Shown here: positions 36,469 to 44,772 of the stretch, piece after piece
Layout of the letters: each line of letters starts with the position of its first letter
Numbering within the stretch: the first letter of the stretch is position 1
DNA from: Faecalibacterium sp. I3-3-33
Lineage (GTDB): Bacteria; Bacillota; Clostridia; Oscillospirales; Ruminococcaceae
Length of the DNA: 64,000 nt
Assembly (NCBI RefSeq): GCF_023347295.1
Contig: NZ_CP094469.1
Span: 1,550,001-1,614,000 of the forward strand
Reading direction: 5' to 3'
Notes under the pieces: generated by a model
The model's input: only the letters and a program-made list of their open reading frames with translations
Databases searched by the model: none
What the model was told of the DNA's origin: nothing
Program-made: the position numbers and the translations under genes

Positions 36469-37497
36469 ATGTTAAAAAAAGATTTTTGGTATGATTTACC
36501 CAAAGAGCTCATTGCACAGGAGCCCGCAGCCCCGCGGGACGCTGCGCGGCTGATGGTTCTGAGCCAAAAGGACGACAGCATCCAGCACAAGGTGTTCCGC
36601 GACCTGCCGGAATTTCTGGAGCCGGGAGATCTTTTGGTGGTGAACAATTCCAAGGTGCTGCCCGCCCGCATCGTGGGCGTCAAGCAGCCTACCGGTGCCG
36701 TGTGTGAGCTGTTGCTGCTGCGGCAGGTGAAGGGCGACCAGTGGGAGTGTTTGGCAAAGCCCGGCAAGCGGATGCAGCCCGGCACAAAGGTGAGCTTTGG
36801 CGACGGCAGTCTGACCGCCGTGGTGGACGAGACCATGGAGGACGGCAACAAGTACGTTACATTCTATTATGATACTGAGACGCTTTATGAAAAGCTGGAT
36901 GAATTTGGCAAGATGCCGCTACCGCCCTACATCACAAAGCAGCTGGAGGATCAGAGCCAGTATCAGACCGTCTACGCCAAGGAGCTGGGCAGCGCAGCTG
37001 CTCCCACCGCCGGGCTGCACTTTACTCCGGAGCTGATGGACACCATCCGCGCCATGGGCGTCGGCATTGCCGAGGTTACACTGCATGTTGGTCTGGGCAC
37101 CTTCCGCCCTGTGCAGGAGGACGAGATCGCCGACCACAAGATGCACAGCGAGTGGTACTCCATCAGCGAGGAGACCGCCCGCCGCATCCGCGAGACCAAG
37201 GCCGCGGGCCACCGGGTCATCGCCGTGGGCACCACCAGCTGCCGCACGCTGGAGGCTGCCGCTGCCAAGTATGGTGAGATCAAAGCTTGCAGCGGCAACA
37301 CCTCCATCTTCCTGTACCCGGGGGTGAAGTTCAACTGCATCGATGGGCTGATCACCAACTTCCATCTGCCGGAAAGCACCTTGATCATGCTGGTGTCCGC
37401 CCTGTACGGCTACGAAAAGACTATGCACGCCTATGAAGTAGCTGTGGCAGAGAAGTACCGCTTCTTCTCCTTTGGCGATGCTATGCTTATTTTGTGA
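36469..37497 (+). CDS. queA: S-adenosylmethionine:tRNA ribosyltransferase-isomerase
   Basis: A 342-residue enzyme that adds the epoxycyclopentane group to 7-aminomethyl-deazaguanine in tRNA, making epoxyqueuosine. DFWYDLPKELIAQEP at the N-terminus, NNSKVLPAR, APTAGLHFT, LHVGLGTFRPV and FHLPESTLIMLVSAL are family blocks. The end is EKYRFFSFGDAMLIL. GGAAAGG at 36450-36456 leaves either ATG 36460 (spacing 3) or ATG 36469 (12); 36469 gives the usual N-terminus. It is followed by tgt, as expected. Confidence 0.95.
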   Translation: MLKKDFWYDLPKELIAQEPAAPRDAARLMVLSQKDDSIQHKVFRDLPEFLEPGDLLVVNNSKVLPARIVGVKQPTGAVCELLLLRQVKGDQWECLAKPGKRMQPGTKVSFGDGSLTAVVDETMEDGNKYVTFYYDTETLYEKLDEFGKMPLPPYITKQLEDQSQYQTVYAKELGSAAAPTAGLHFTPELMDTIRAMGVGIAEVTLHVGLGTFRPVQEDEIADHKMHSEWYSISEETARRIRETKAAGHRVIAVGTTSCRTLEAAAAKYGEIKACSGNTSIFLYPGVKFNCIDGLITNFHLPESTLIMLVSALYGYEKTMHAYEVAVAEKYRFFSFGDAMLIL

Positions 37498-37541
37498 TTT
37501 TTTGTAATTGCGGCATAATGTTGCTACGATCGTTCTGATAA

Positions 37542-38753
<1,212 letters not shown>

Positions 38754-38758
38754 ACTTT

Positions 38759-38791
38759 AGCCTTGCAACAAGGCTGATAAGAGGGTATAAT
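38759..38791 (+). promoter_or_regulatory. SigA-type promoter of yajC overlapped by a palindrome
   Basis: TTGCAA (38763-38768), a 17-bp spacer and TATAAT (38786-38791). A perfect inverted repeat, AGCCTTG (38759-38765) and CAAGGCT (38769-38775) with a 3-bp centre, covers the -35. It lies directly after the tgt stop. It may be an operator or an mRNA 3' hairpin of tgt. Confidence 0.8.
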
Positions 38792-38827
38792 AGCATTATC
38801 TGAATTTTTGAGAGGAGATTTTGCCCC

Positions 38828-39145
38828 ATGCAATTTCTGACTACCACGTCCGAAGGCTATATCAGCCTGTTCTTCACGCTGGCATTGATGCTGGTCCTGC
38901 TGTACTTCATGATCTACCGTCCCCAGAAGAAGCAGGAAAAGAAGGATGCCGCTATGCGCAGCAGTCTGGAGATCGGCGATCAGGTCACCACCATCGGCGG
39001 TGTTATTGGCCGCGTTGTCGCCATCAAGGACGACACCTTTGTTCTGGAGACCGGCGCTGACCGCGTGAAGATCCGCTTTACCAAGTCTGCTATCTCTTCT
39101 GTCGAAAAGCTGAACATGGACAAGGCTCCTGCCGATAAGAAGTAA
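38828..39145 (+). CDS. yajC: Preprotein translocase subunit YajC
   Basis: A 105-residue single-span membrane protein. The N-terminal helix (about 12-29) is followed by YRPQKKQEKKDAAMRSSLEIGDQVTT with the classic GDxVxTIGGVIG block, then a small beta domain. YajC associates with SecDF and the Sec translocon. The tgt-yajC order is conserved in many bacteria. Confidence 0.94.
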   Translation: MQFLTTTSEGYISLFFTLALMLVLLYFMIYRPQKKQEKKDAAMRSSLEIGDQVTTIGGVIGRVVAIKDDTFVLETGADRVKIRFTKSAISSVEKLNMDKAPADKK

Positions 39146-39168
39146 GCTTTTATACCGTGCATACATGA

Positions 39169-39209
39169 ACCGCCTCCCTGCATAGACTATGTGCAGGGAG
39201 GCGGTTTTG
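39169..39209 (+). terminator. Terminator after yajC whose 3' arm contains the next gene's ribosome site
   Basis: ACCGCCTCCCTGCA (39169-39182) pairs with TGCAGGGAGGCGGT (39192-39205) and is followed by TTTTG. GGGAGG inside the 3' arm is also the only Shine-Dalgarno-like site for the gene starting at 39212, with 10-nt spacing. The hairpin would block both transcription and ribosome access. Confidence 0.85.
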
Positions 39210-39211
39210 TT

Positions 39212-39610
39212 ATGTCTGAATCTCGTGGTTTCCCGGCGGAGCTTCTTTCGTTTCTGCTTTTCGGGGTGCTGGGGGTAGCCGTAACGGCGGCAGCTCTGGC
39301 TGGTTTTGCGCAGCTGATGGCCGGGCAGGGCTGCTCCGGCAGTGTCGCGCCGATACTTGCCACAACAGCTGTGTGCATGGGCAGTCTGCTGTGCACACTG
39401 GCGGCAGCGTTCCGCAAGAAGGTGCGCGGTCTTTTGACCGGATTGCTCCAAAGTACATTTCTGGCATTGCCGCTGGCGCTTTCTGCTGTATGGAACGGCA
39501 CCGCCGCCGAGCCTGCTGTGGTGTGCCGTATTCTGGCGGTGCTGCTCTGCGGCGGTATTGGTGGACTGCTTGGCGTCACCCTGCGCAGCCGCAGGCACAC
39601 GCTTCGTTGA
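39212..39610 (+). CDS. TIGR04086-family four-span membrane protein
   Basis: A 132-residue protein beginning MSESRGFPAELLSFLLFGVLG, with four hydrophobic helices (about 9-32, 46-65, 75-92, 104-122). The charged FRKKVRG link between helices 2 and 3, the length and the position after yajC fit the TIGR04086 family of Firmicutes membrane proteins of unknown function. Its ribosome site lies in the yajC terminator stem, so output may be low or conditional. Confidence 0.75.
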   Translation: MSESRGFPAELLSFLLFGVLGVAVTAAALAGFAQLMAGQGCSGSVAPILATTAVCMGSLLCTLAAAFRKKVRGLLTGLLQSTFLALPLALSAVWNGTAAEPAVVCRILAVLLCGGIGGLLGVTLRSRRHTLR

Positions 39611-39651
39611 TAGTTCTGATAAAACGAATCCATCAGAGGGGAAAACAGCGT

Positions 39652-40398
39652 ATGTGGATCTACGAACAAGAAAAAACGGAAGAAAACCTGTCTTTACTGC
39701 CGCAGATGGTCAGCTTTCCGGCGCAGAAAACAGAGCCCGCTCTGCCGACTGTACCGGAAACTGCACCGGAACCCGTAGAGCAATTGCCGCAAAAAGAGCC
39801 CTGCATCCCGTCAAAGCGGCACGCTACCCGGGATTGCTGGCTGCTGGCTACGGCCTTTCTGCTGGGGAGTTCGGCAGCCGGTGTATTGCAGGCCGTATGC
39901 GATGCCCGGCAGGCAGAACTGCTGCGGTATTATCTGGAAGCGTGGCAAGGGCTGTTTGCGCCGGGCAGTCTGCAAGGGGCAGTACAGCTTTTTGGCATGG
40001 AATATCTGGCTCTCGGCCTTGTGGTCAGCCTTTTTCTGGCACTAGGGCTTTCTGCCCTTGGGCCAGTGATGATCTTTGGCAGCATGATGTTGTACGGTTT
40101 GGGCAGCGGGCTGCTTATGGTACAGCTTTGTGCGGCAGGCGGGTGGAAAACGATACTTCTGGCCTTACTTTGGACAGGCCTGCCCGCGGCAGCGGCAAGC
40201 GGCTGTCTATGCTTTTTCGGAGCCTGTGCTTTGCAGGTCAGCAGCCGTATCCACGCTTATTCTTTTCGTAAGCATCCCGGCGGACAAGCCCGCCCCGGGG
40301 CGCAGGCATTGATGGGGCAGTATCTGCTGACCATGGTGGTGTTGCTGCCGCTGTGCGGTGCGGCGGCAGGGCTTTCGTATCTGGGCAGCCGCTTGTAA
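39652..40398 (+). CDS. SpoIIM-like membrane protein
   Basis: A 248-residue protein from ATG 39652, after GAGGGGAAAA. A soluble Glu/Pro-rich N-terminus of about 65 residues precedes five hydrophobic segments. The layout is like stage II sporulation protein M: LLATAFLLGSSAAGVLQ, then an extracytoplasmic stretch, then ALGLVVSLFLALGLSALGP and FGSMMLYGLGSGLLMVQL cut in the usual places. SpoIIM is part of the septal peptidoglycan hydrolase complex during engulfment. Similarity is by pattern, so the call is tentative. Confidence 0.55.
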   Translation: MWIYEQEKTEENLSLLPQMVSFPAQKTEPALPTVPETAPEPVEQLPQKEPCIPSKRHATRDCWLLATAFLLGSSAAGVLQAVCDARQAELLRYYLEAWQGLFAPGSLQGAVQLFGMEYLALGLVVSLFLALGLSALGPVMIFGSMMLYGLGSGLLMVQLCAAGGWKTILLALLWTGLPAAAASGCLCFFGACALQVSSRIHAYSFRKHPGGQARPGAQALMGQYLLTMVVLLPLCGAAAGLSYLGSRL

Positions 40399-40412
40399 AC
40401 AATATCCTTTTC

Positions 40413-40441
40413 TTGCGGGTTTTGGCGCAGTGTGTTACAAT
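40413..40441 (+). promoter_or_regulatory. SigA-type promoter for radA
   Basis: TTGCGG (40413-40418), a 17-bp spacer and TACAAT (40436-40441), 33 bp before the radA start. Confidence 0.7.
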
Positions 40442-40473
40442 AACAAAAGACCATTATAAAATGAGGGACAGAC

Positions 40474-41877
40474 ATGAAACTAAAATCCGTCTATGTATGC
40501 TCCAATTGCGGAGAGACAAGCCCCCGCTGGATGGGGCGCTGCCCCAGCTGCGGCAGCTGGAACACCATGAACGAGGACGTTGTTGCCGAAGCCCCCAAGG
40601 CGGGGACTCCTGCCGCCCGGCAGGCTGCTGCGGCTCGTCAGGAGGGCGTGACCACCCTGACCGCCCGGCGGCTGTCAGAAATCAGCACCACCGAGGAAAA
40701 GAGCCGCATCCTGACCGGCATCTCGGAGCTGGACCGTGTATTGGGCGGTGGTATCGTACTGGGCGGTGTGGTGCTTTTGAGCGGTGAGCCGGGCGTGGGC
40801 AAATCCACCATGCTGTTACAGCTGTGCGGTGCCATCTCTAACCAGCACAGTGTGCTGTATATCACCGGCGAGGAATCTGTCCGGCAGGTCAAGCTGCGCG
40901 CTGCGCGGCTGAAGGTGCCGCAGGACAACATTTTTCTGGCGGCAGAGAACGATGTAGACGAGATCTGCGGCTTGATTGAAAAGGAAAAGCCGGACCTTGT
41001 GGTCATCGACTCCATCCAGACCATGCGCTGCATGGATATCTCGTCCTCGTCCGGTACGGTCAGTCAGGTGAAGGAGAGCGCCGCGCGTCTGCTGGCAGTT
41101 GCCAAAAAACAGGAGATTCCCATGTTCATCGTGGGTCATGTGAACAAGGATGGTGCAATTGCAGGCCCCAAGGTCATGGAGCATATCGTGGATACAGTGC
41201 TCTACTTTGAGGGCGACAAGATGCTGCCGTACCGCATTCTGCGGGCAGCCAAAAACCGCTACGGCTCCACCAATGAGCTTGGCATGTTCGATATGACCGG
41301 CACAGGACTTGCCGAGATTGAAAACCCATCCCAGATGCTTCTGGAAGGACGTCCGCTGGGCGTTTCCGGCAACTGTGTGGCCTGCACCATGGAGGGTAGC
41401 CGTCCTATCCTGAGCGAGATACAGGCACTTGCCACCAAGACGAATTTTCCTGCACCCCGCCGCGCTTGCAGCGGATACGACTATAACCGCATGAACCTTT
41501 TGATTGCCGTGTTGGAAAAGCGGGCAGGATACTTCTTTGGCAATCTGGATGTTTACGTCAACATTGTGGGCGGCATTGCGCTGCGTGATACCGCCTGCGA
41601 TCTTGCCGTCTGCCTGAGCATGGTCTCTTCGCTGCTGGACCGCCCGGTCAGCGATAAGCTTATCGCTATCGGAGAGGTAGGTCTGGGCGGGGAAGTGCGC
41701 AGCGTGCCTAATCTGGAACAGCGTCTGCACGAGGCAGAGCGCATCGGCTTTGAGCGGGCGGTTATCCCTAAACACAGCCTTGCACACCTGAATGCCGCAG
41801 ATTATCCCGGCATGAAGCTGGTCGGTGCGGCGTATATCGCAGATGCCATCAATGCGCTGAAAAACGACCGCCTGTGA
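40474..41877 (+). CDS. radA: DNA repair protein RadA (Sms)
   Basis: A 467-residue RecA-like helicase used in recombination. The N-terminal zinc finger is CSNCGETSPRWMGRCPSC. Walker A is GEPGVGKST. The RadA-specific KNRYGST motif is present. The C-terminal Lon-like domain begins near MNLLIAVLEKRAGYFF. It is followed 15 bp later by the recombinase gene. Confidence 0.96.
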   Translation: MKLKSVYVCSNCGETSPRWMGRCPSCGSWNTMNEDVVAEAPKAGTPAARQAAAARQEGVTTLTARRLSEISTTEEKSRILTGISELDRVLGGGIVLGGVVLLSGEPGVGKSTMLLQLCGAISNQHSVLYITGEESVRQVKLRAARLKVPQDNIFLAAENDVDEICGLIEKEKPDLVVIDSIQTMRCMDISSSSGTVSQVKESAARLLAVAKKQEIPMFIVGHVNKDGAIAGPKVMEHIVDTVLYFEGDKMLPYRILRAAKNRYGSTNELGMFDMTGTGLAEIENPSQMLLEGRPLGVSGNCVACTMEGSRPILSEIQALATKTNFPAPRRACSGYDYNRMNLLIAVLEKRAGYFFGNLDVYVNIVGGIALRDTACDLAVCLSMVSSLLDRPVSDKLIAIGEVGLGGEVRSVPNLEQRLHEAERIGFERAVIPKHSLAHLNAADYPGMKLVGAAYIADAINALKNDRL

Positions 41878-41892
41878 TGAAACGAGGAAGCT

Positions 41893-43101
41893 ATGTCGAT
41901 CTATCTGGACGAAAGAAATCCCGGCAAGCACGCACCCTTTGAGGATGCTGCCCCGGATATTGTAGAATATGTGCGGTACCTTGAGGTGATCGCCGGCAAA
42001 AGCGCCAATACGGCGTTTAGTTATTACTGTGACCTGCGCTCCTTCAGCCGCTTTATGAAGCGCCGTCGCGGACTTGTGACCGCAGATGCAGAATTTAAGG
42101 AGATCGACCCCAAGGGGCTGGATACGGCCTTTTGGGGCAGCATAACAAAAGAGGATATCTACGAATATCTGTACTTTTTAAACCGAGAATGCGGCAACAA
42201 AAAATCCTCTACCGCCCGGCGGCTGGCCAGCCTGCACGGCTTTTATGATTATCTGGTCAATCAGGTCAACCGCTTATCCGAGGACCCTACGGCGGCTATC
42301 CGTCCGCCCAAGCAGGATAAGGTCTTGCCCAAATATCTGACGGCAGAGCAGTCTATCTCACTTTTGGAGAGCACCCAGACCCAGAGCGACTTCCCGGAGC
42401 GGGATTATTGCATGGTGGTACTGTTTCTCAACTGCGGTATGCGTCTTGCAGAGTTGGTGGGCATGGACCTTGGAGACATTGACTTAGAGCAGCGGCAGAT
42501 CCGCCTGTTCGGCAAGGGCCATAAGGAACGCATGGTCTACCTGAATGATGCCTGTGTGGAGGCGCTTCAGCTGTATCTGCGCAAGCGTAACACCATGGAA
42601 GGGCTTTCACCCAAGGAAAAAGCCGTGTTCATTACGCGGATGCGCAAGGAGCGTATCTCGAACCGCAGGGTAGAACAGCTGATCTCCGGTGCGATGAAGG
42701 CCGCCGGACTGAAGGGCTTTTCCACCCATAAGCTGCGCCACACTGCCGCAACTTTGATGTATCAGACCGGTAATGTAGATATCCTTACCCTCAAGCAGCT
42801 TCTGGGACACAGCAGTGTGGGAACCACACAAATTTATACGCACCTGCAAGAATTTCAGGTTCGTTCTGCCATTGAAGAAAATCCGCTGGGCAAGGTACTG
42901 CCCATAAAAGCCAAAAAAGCAAGCTTGGATACAACAGAAGCAGCAGGGGAGACATCTGCCGAAAATGCCCTGGCGGGAGAGGACGCTTCTGAACCGTCCG
43001 GCCCAATGGCCGCCTTTAAGGGCGCTGCACAGGATGGCTTTCGGGCAGATATTTCGGCAATGTCTATCGAAGAAACTAACGATTCATCAAGCAATACTTA
43101 A
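41893..43101 (+). CDS. XerC/XerD-type tyrosine recombinase with C-terminal extension
   Basis: A 402-residue integrase-family protein. An N-terminal SAM-like core-binding domain (about 20-150) is followed by the catalytic domain. The active residues are visible: R184 in GMRLAEL, Lys in GKGHKER, HKLRH, GHSSVGTT and the nucleophile Y315 in QIYTHL. Normal Xer proteins are about 300 residues; about 65 low-complexity acidic and Ala-rich residues follow here. A dif-like site lies 456 bp downstream, suggesting this protein resolves chromosome dimers. A mobile-element integrase is the alternative, but no element is seen. Confidence 0.88.
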   Translation: MSIYLDERNPGKHAPFEDAAPDIVEYVRYLEVIAGKSANTAFSYYCDLRSFSRFMKRRRGLVTADAEFKEIDPKGLDTAFWGSITKEDIYEYLYFLNRECGNKKSSTARRLASLHGFYDYLVNQVNRLSEDPTAAIRPPKQDKVLPKYLTAEQSISLLESTQTQSDFPERDYCMVVLFLNCGMRLAELVGMDLGDIDLEQRQIRLFGKGHKERMVYLNDACVEALQLYLRKRNTMEGLSPKEKAVFITRMRKERISNRRVEQLISGAMKAAGLKGFSTHKLRHTAATLMYQTGNVDILTLKQLLGHSSVGTTQIYTHLQEFQVRSAIEENPLGKVLPIKAKKASLDTTEAAGETSAENALAGEDASEPSGPMAAFKGAAQDGFRADISAMSIEETNDSSSNT

Positions 43102-43128
43102 ACCTACTCAAAACGTTTAAGACGGTTC

Positions 43129-43176
43129 AAAGACCCATGGCGCGATCCGGTTTGACTGGATGCTGCCATGGGTCTT
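43129..43176 (+). terminator. Terminator after the Xer gene
   Basis: AAAGACCCATGGC (43129-43141) and GCCATGGGTCTTT (43164-43176) are perfect 13-bp arms, with ATCC/GGAT pairing inside the 22-nt loop. The loop contains TTGACT (43152-43157), and TATAAT follows at 43177-43182, so a promoter with a 19-bp spacer may be nested in the hairpin. Confidence 0.85.
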
Positions 43177-43485
43177 TATAATTTACAATGTAAGCAGTCA
43201 GCAGCCATACAGGAGCATCCTCAGAAGATTCTGGCAGAAACATACTAAGCCATGTCCACACAAAAATCAACTGGAATGATCAACCACAGCCGCAAACTGT
43301 AAATCATAAAACGCAGCATGAAACATTATAAAGCAAACTCAAAGACGCTGCAAGAATAATCGAACCAACATGAATCATAACCGAACCGATTCGGCAGCGC
43401 ATAACACAGGAAGTATCTGTAAGCGTGAGACAAATAAAACAATAAAATATGATAAAAAGTGCAGAATGCGCAAAACGGTTGAGCC
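43177..43485. other. Gene-free AT-rich gap between the Xer gene and the dif-like site
   Basis: About 300 bp without a convincing coding frame. The plus strand is A-rich, and only short frames without ribosome sites are open on either strand. A possible promoter (TTGACT 43152-43157, TATAAT 43177-43182) points into it, and a terminator lies at its right end, so an untranslated RNA of about 350 nt is conceivable. A small CCGAA/TTCGG hairpin is present near 43381-43394. I see nothing else. Confidence 0.4.
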
Positions 43486-43546
43486 AAGCCCAAAAATGAG
43501 CCAGACGGGTCTGGAACGCCAAAAATCCGGGAAATGGGCTTTTTTC
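43486..43546 (+). terminator. Plus-strand terminator left of the dif-like site
   Basis: AAGCCCA (43486-43492) and TGGGCTT (43535-43541) enclose a second perfect hairpin, CCAGAC and GTCTGG (43501-43514). TTTTTT follows at 43540-43545. No gene ends just before it, so it would stop read-through from the Xer gene or end a small RNA. Confidence 0.7.
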
Positions 43547-43556
43547 ACTTCCCTAA

Positions 43557-43584
43557 GTTTCGCATAACGTGCATTATACGAAAC
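43557..43584 (+). other. dif: dif-like XerC/XerD recombination site
   Basis: A 28-bp site with the exact dif layout. The left arm is GTTTCGCATAA (43557-43567), the centre is CGTGCA (43568-43573), and the right arm is TTATACGAAAC (43574-43584). The arms are inverted repeats with one mismatch in 11. CGCATAA, six bases, then TTAT is shared with the E. coli dif site. A Xer-type recombinase gene lies just upstream. The dominant gene strand changes from plus to minus here. Use as the chromosomal dif is inferred. Confidence 0.75.
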
Positions 43585-43593
43585 ATCAATAAT

Positions 43594-43648
43594 CAAAAAA
43601 ACAGAAGCTGCCCTTCTCTCTTTCTGTCAGATTTCCAGCAGCTTCTGT
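43594..43648 (-). terminator. Minus-strand terminator for the amidase gene
   Basis: On the minus strand ACAGAAGCTG (43648-43639) pairs perfectly with CAGCTTCTGT (43610-43601). A run of seven T follows (43600-43594). It lies about 140 bp beyond the amidase stop and just to the right of the dif-like site. Confidence 0.85.
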
Positions 43649-43744
43649 GGATGCTGTTCTTTTTGTATGTGCCCGCTTCTACGCCGCTGGACGTTCAAGC
43701 GTTCGACTTATGCCTGCAGTGACTGTTCAGGTGCGTTACAGGTC

Positions 43745-43800
43745 ATGTTACATAAGGAGTATCGTTTCTTCTGCTTTGGTGATGCGATACTCATTTTACC
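43745..43800 (+). pseudogene. queA: Decayed 3' end of a second queA
   Basis: In one plus-strand frame this reads KEYRFFCFGDAILIL. The intact queA at 36469-37497 ends EKYRFFSFGDAMLIL. Twelve of 15 residues match, and most base differences are silent third positions, which points to descent from a coding copy. There is no stop after the final Leu, and upstream sequence shows only a few QueA-like residues. The fragment overlaps the 3' end of the amidase gene on the other strand. No start or ribosome site is left. Confidence 0.6.
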
Positions 43801-44654
43801 GGCAGCGGTTCTGTACCGAAGTATGCACAGATGGCTTCATAATAAATGCGTGCCACAGCATTGCAGCCCTCCTCGCTGCCAAAGCGCTTCACATCTTCGG
43901 CGTTCGTTACAAAGCACTGCTCCGCCAACACTGCCGGACAATCCACGTCCTCCAGCAGCGTAAAGCTGCGCTCAGGCCGCACCTGTGTGTAGGTGTTTTC
44001 CACCAGCTGCTTCTGGTCGTTTTCCAGATAATAAATGTAACGCACTCCCCCACGTCCGCGCAGTTTTGCGCCGATGCTCTGCATTCCACCGGCCAGCAGT
44101 CGGGCAAAATAAAAGCTCTCCTGATGCCATGTGCGTCCGGGCACTGCCGGATAGCACTCAAACCCGGATGCCGTAGAGCCGTTGGCTGCGGAGTTGCCAT
44201 GGATGGACAGCAGCAGCTGCGGGCTTTGGGCACTGGCAGCCGCTGCACGCTGGGCAGGCGTAGCGGTTGCATCAAAGCCTTCCCGGGTCTGCAACGGAAT
44301 GTAATTGGAATCCTGCTCTAACCACTGAAGCAGCGCAGCAGCCGTTGCTGCTGTGACCTGTTTTTCCTCGACCACTCCCCTTGCGCCTGGGTCGTTGCCG
44401 CCATGTCCGGCGTCTATTGCCACCCGGTACGGCGGGTCGCCCACCACAGGACGAAAATCATCCTCTGCGGCCGAGACTGCGGGTGCTGCGGGTGCGTTCA
44501 ATTCCAGCGCCGCCTTCCATAAAAACAGGCCGAAACAGATCATCAATGCCGCAAAAACAAGCAGTAGTCCATGCAAAATCCGACGCTGGGCTTTGCGGCG
44601 GTGCGTTTTACGTTTGCTATGTTTATTTACTGGTCTGCGCTGACTGGTTGGCAT
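43791..44654 (-). CDS. N-acetylmuramoyl-L-alanine amidase (Amidase_3)
   Basis: A 287-residue zinc amidase with a basic N-terminus and one membrane anchor (about 27-48). VAIDAGHGGNDPGARG gives the first zinc His; the conserved Glu is in VVEEKQVT; SIHGNSAANG gives the second His; and LAEQCFVTN gives the catalytic Glu. It cleaves the bond between the glycan and the stem peptide. It could be a CwlD-type spore cortex amidase, given the sporulation genes nearby, or a vegetative AmiC-like enzyme; sequence alone does not decide. Confidence 0.9.
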   Translation of the reverse strand: MPTSQRRPVNKHSKRKTHRRKAQRRILHGLLLVFAALMICFGLFLWKAALELNAPAAPAVSAAEDDFRPVVGDPPYRVAIDAGHGGNDPGARGVVEEKQVTAATAAALLQWLEQDSNYIPLQTREGFDATATPAQRAAAASAQSPQLLLSIHGNSAANGSTASGFECYPAVPGRTWHQESFYFARLLAGGMQSIGAKLRGRGGVRYIYYLENDQKQLVENTYTQVRPERSFTLLEDVDCPAVLAEQCFVTNAEDVKRFGSEEGCNAVARIYYEAICAYFGTEPLPVK

Positions 44655-44700
44655 AAAGCTTTACTTCCTGTTCGTTTTACATTTCTATTTATATAATACG

Positions 44701-44729
44701 AGTATACTCGCCTTTTCCTTGCACTGCAA
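44701..44729 (-). promoter_or_regulatory. SigA-type promoter for the amidase gene
   Basis: On the minus strand TTGCAG (44729-44724), a 17-bp spacer and TATACT (44706-44701). A palindrome CGAGTATACTCG covers the -10. The predicted leader is about 40 nt. Confidence 0.75.
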
Positions 44730-44730
44730 C

Positions 44731-44763
44731 AAAAAAAGACTGCCAATTTTTCAAAAGGCAGTC
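44731..44763 (-). terminator. Terminator after mutS2
   Basis: On the minus strand GACTGCC (44763-44757) pairs with GGCAGTC (44744-44738) around a 12-nt loop. TTTTTTT follows (44737-44731). Confidence 0.85.
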
Positions 44764-44772
44764 CTTACTGAG

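Noticed and set aside
33561..36494. 977-codon open frame on the plus strand
   Set aside because: It is antisense to dapB, dapA and asd, which are secure. The translation is low-complexity and unlike any family.
39373..39651. N-terminal extension of the SpoIIM-like gene
   Set aside because: It overlaps the TIGR04086 gene in another frame; ATG 39652 has a suitable ribosome site.
43304..43522. 72-codon minus-strand frame with hydrophobic segments in the terminus gap
   Set aside because: It has no ribosome site or family pattern, and it overlaps a terminator hairpin on the other strand.
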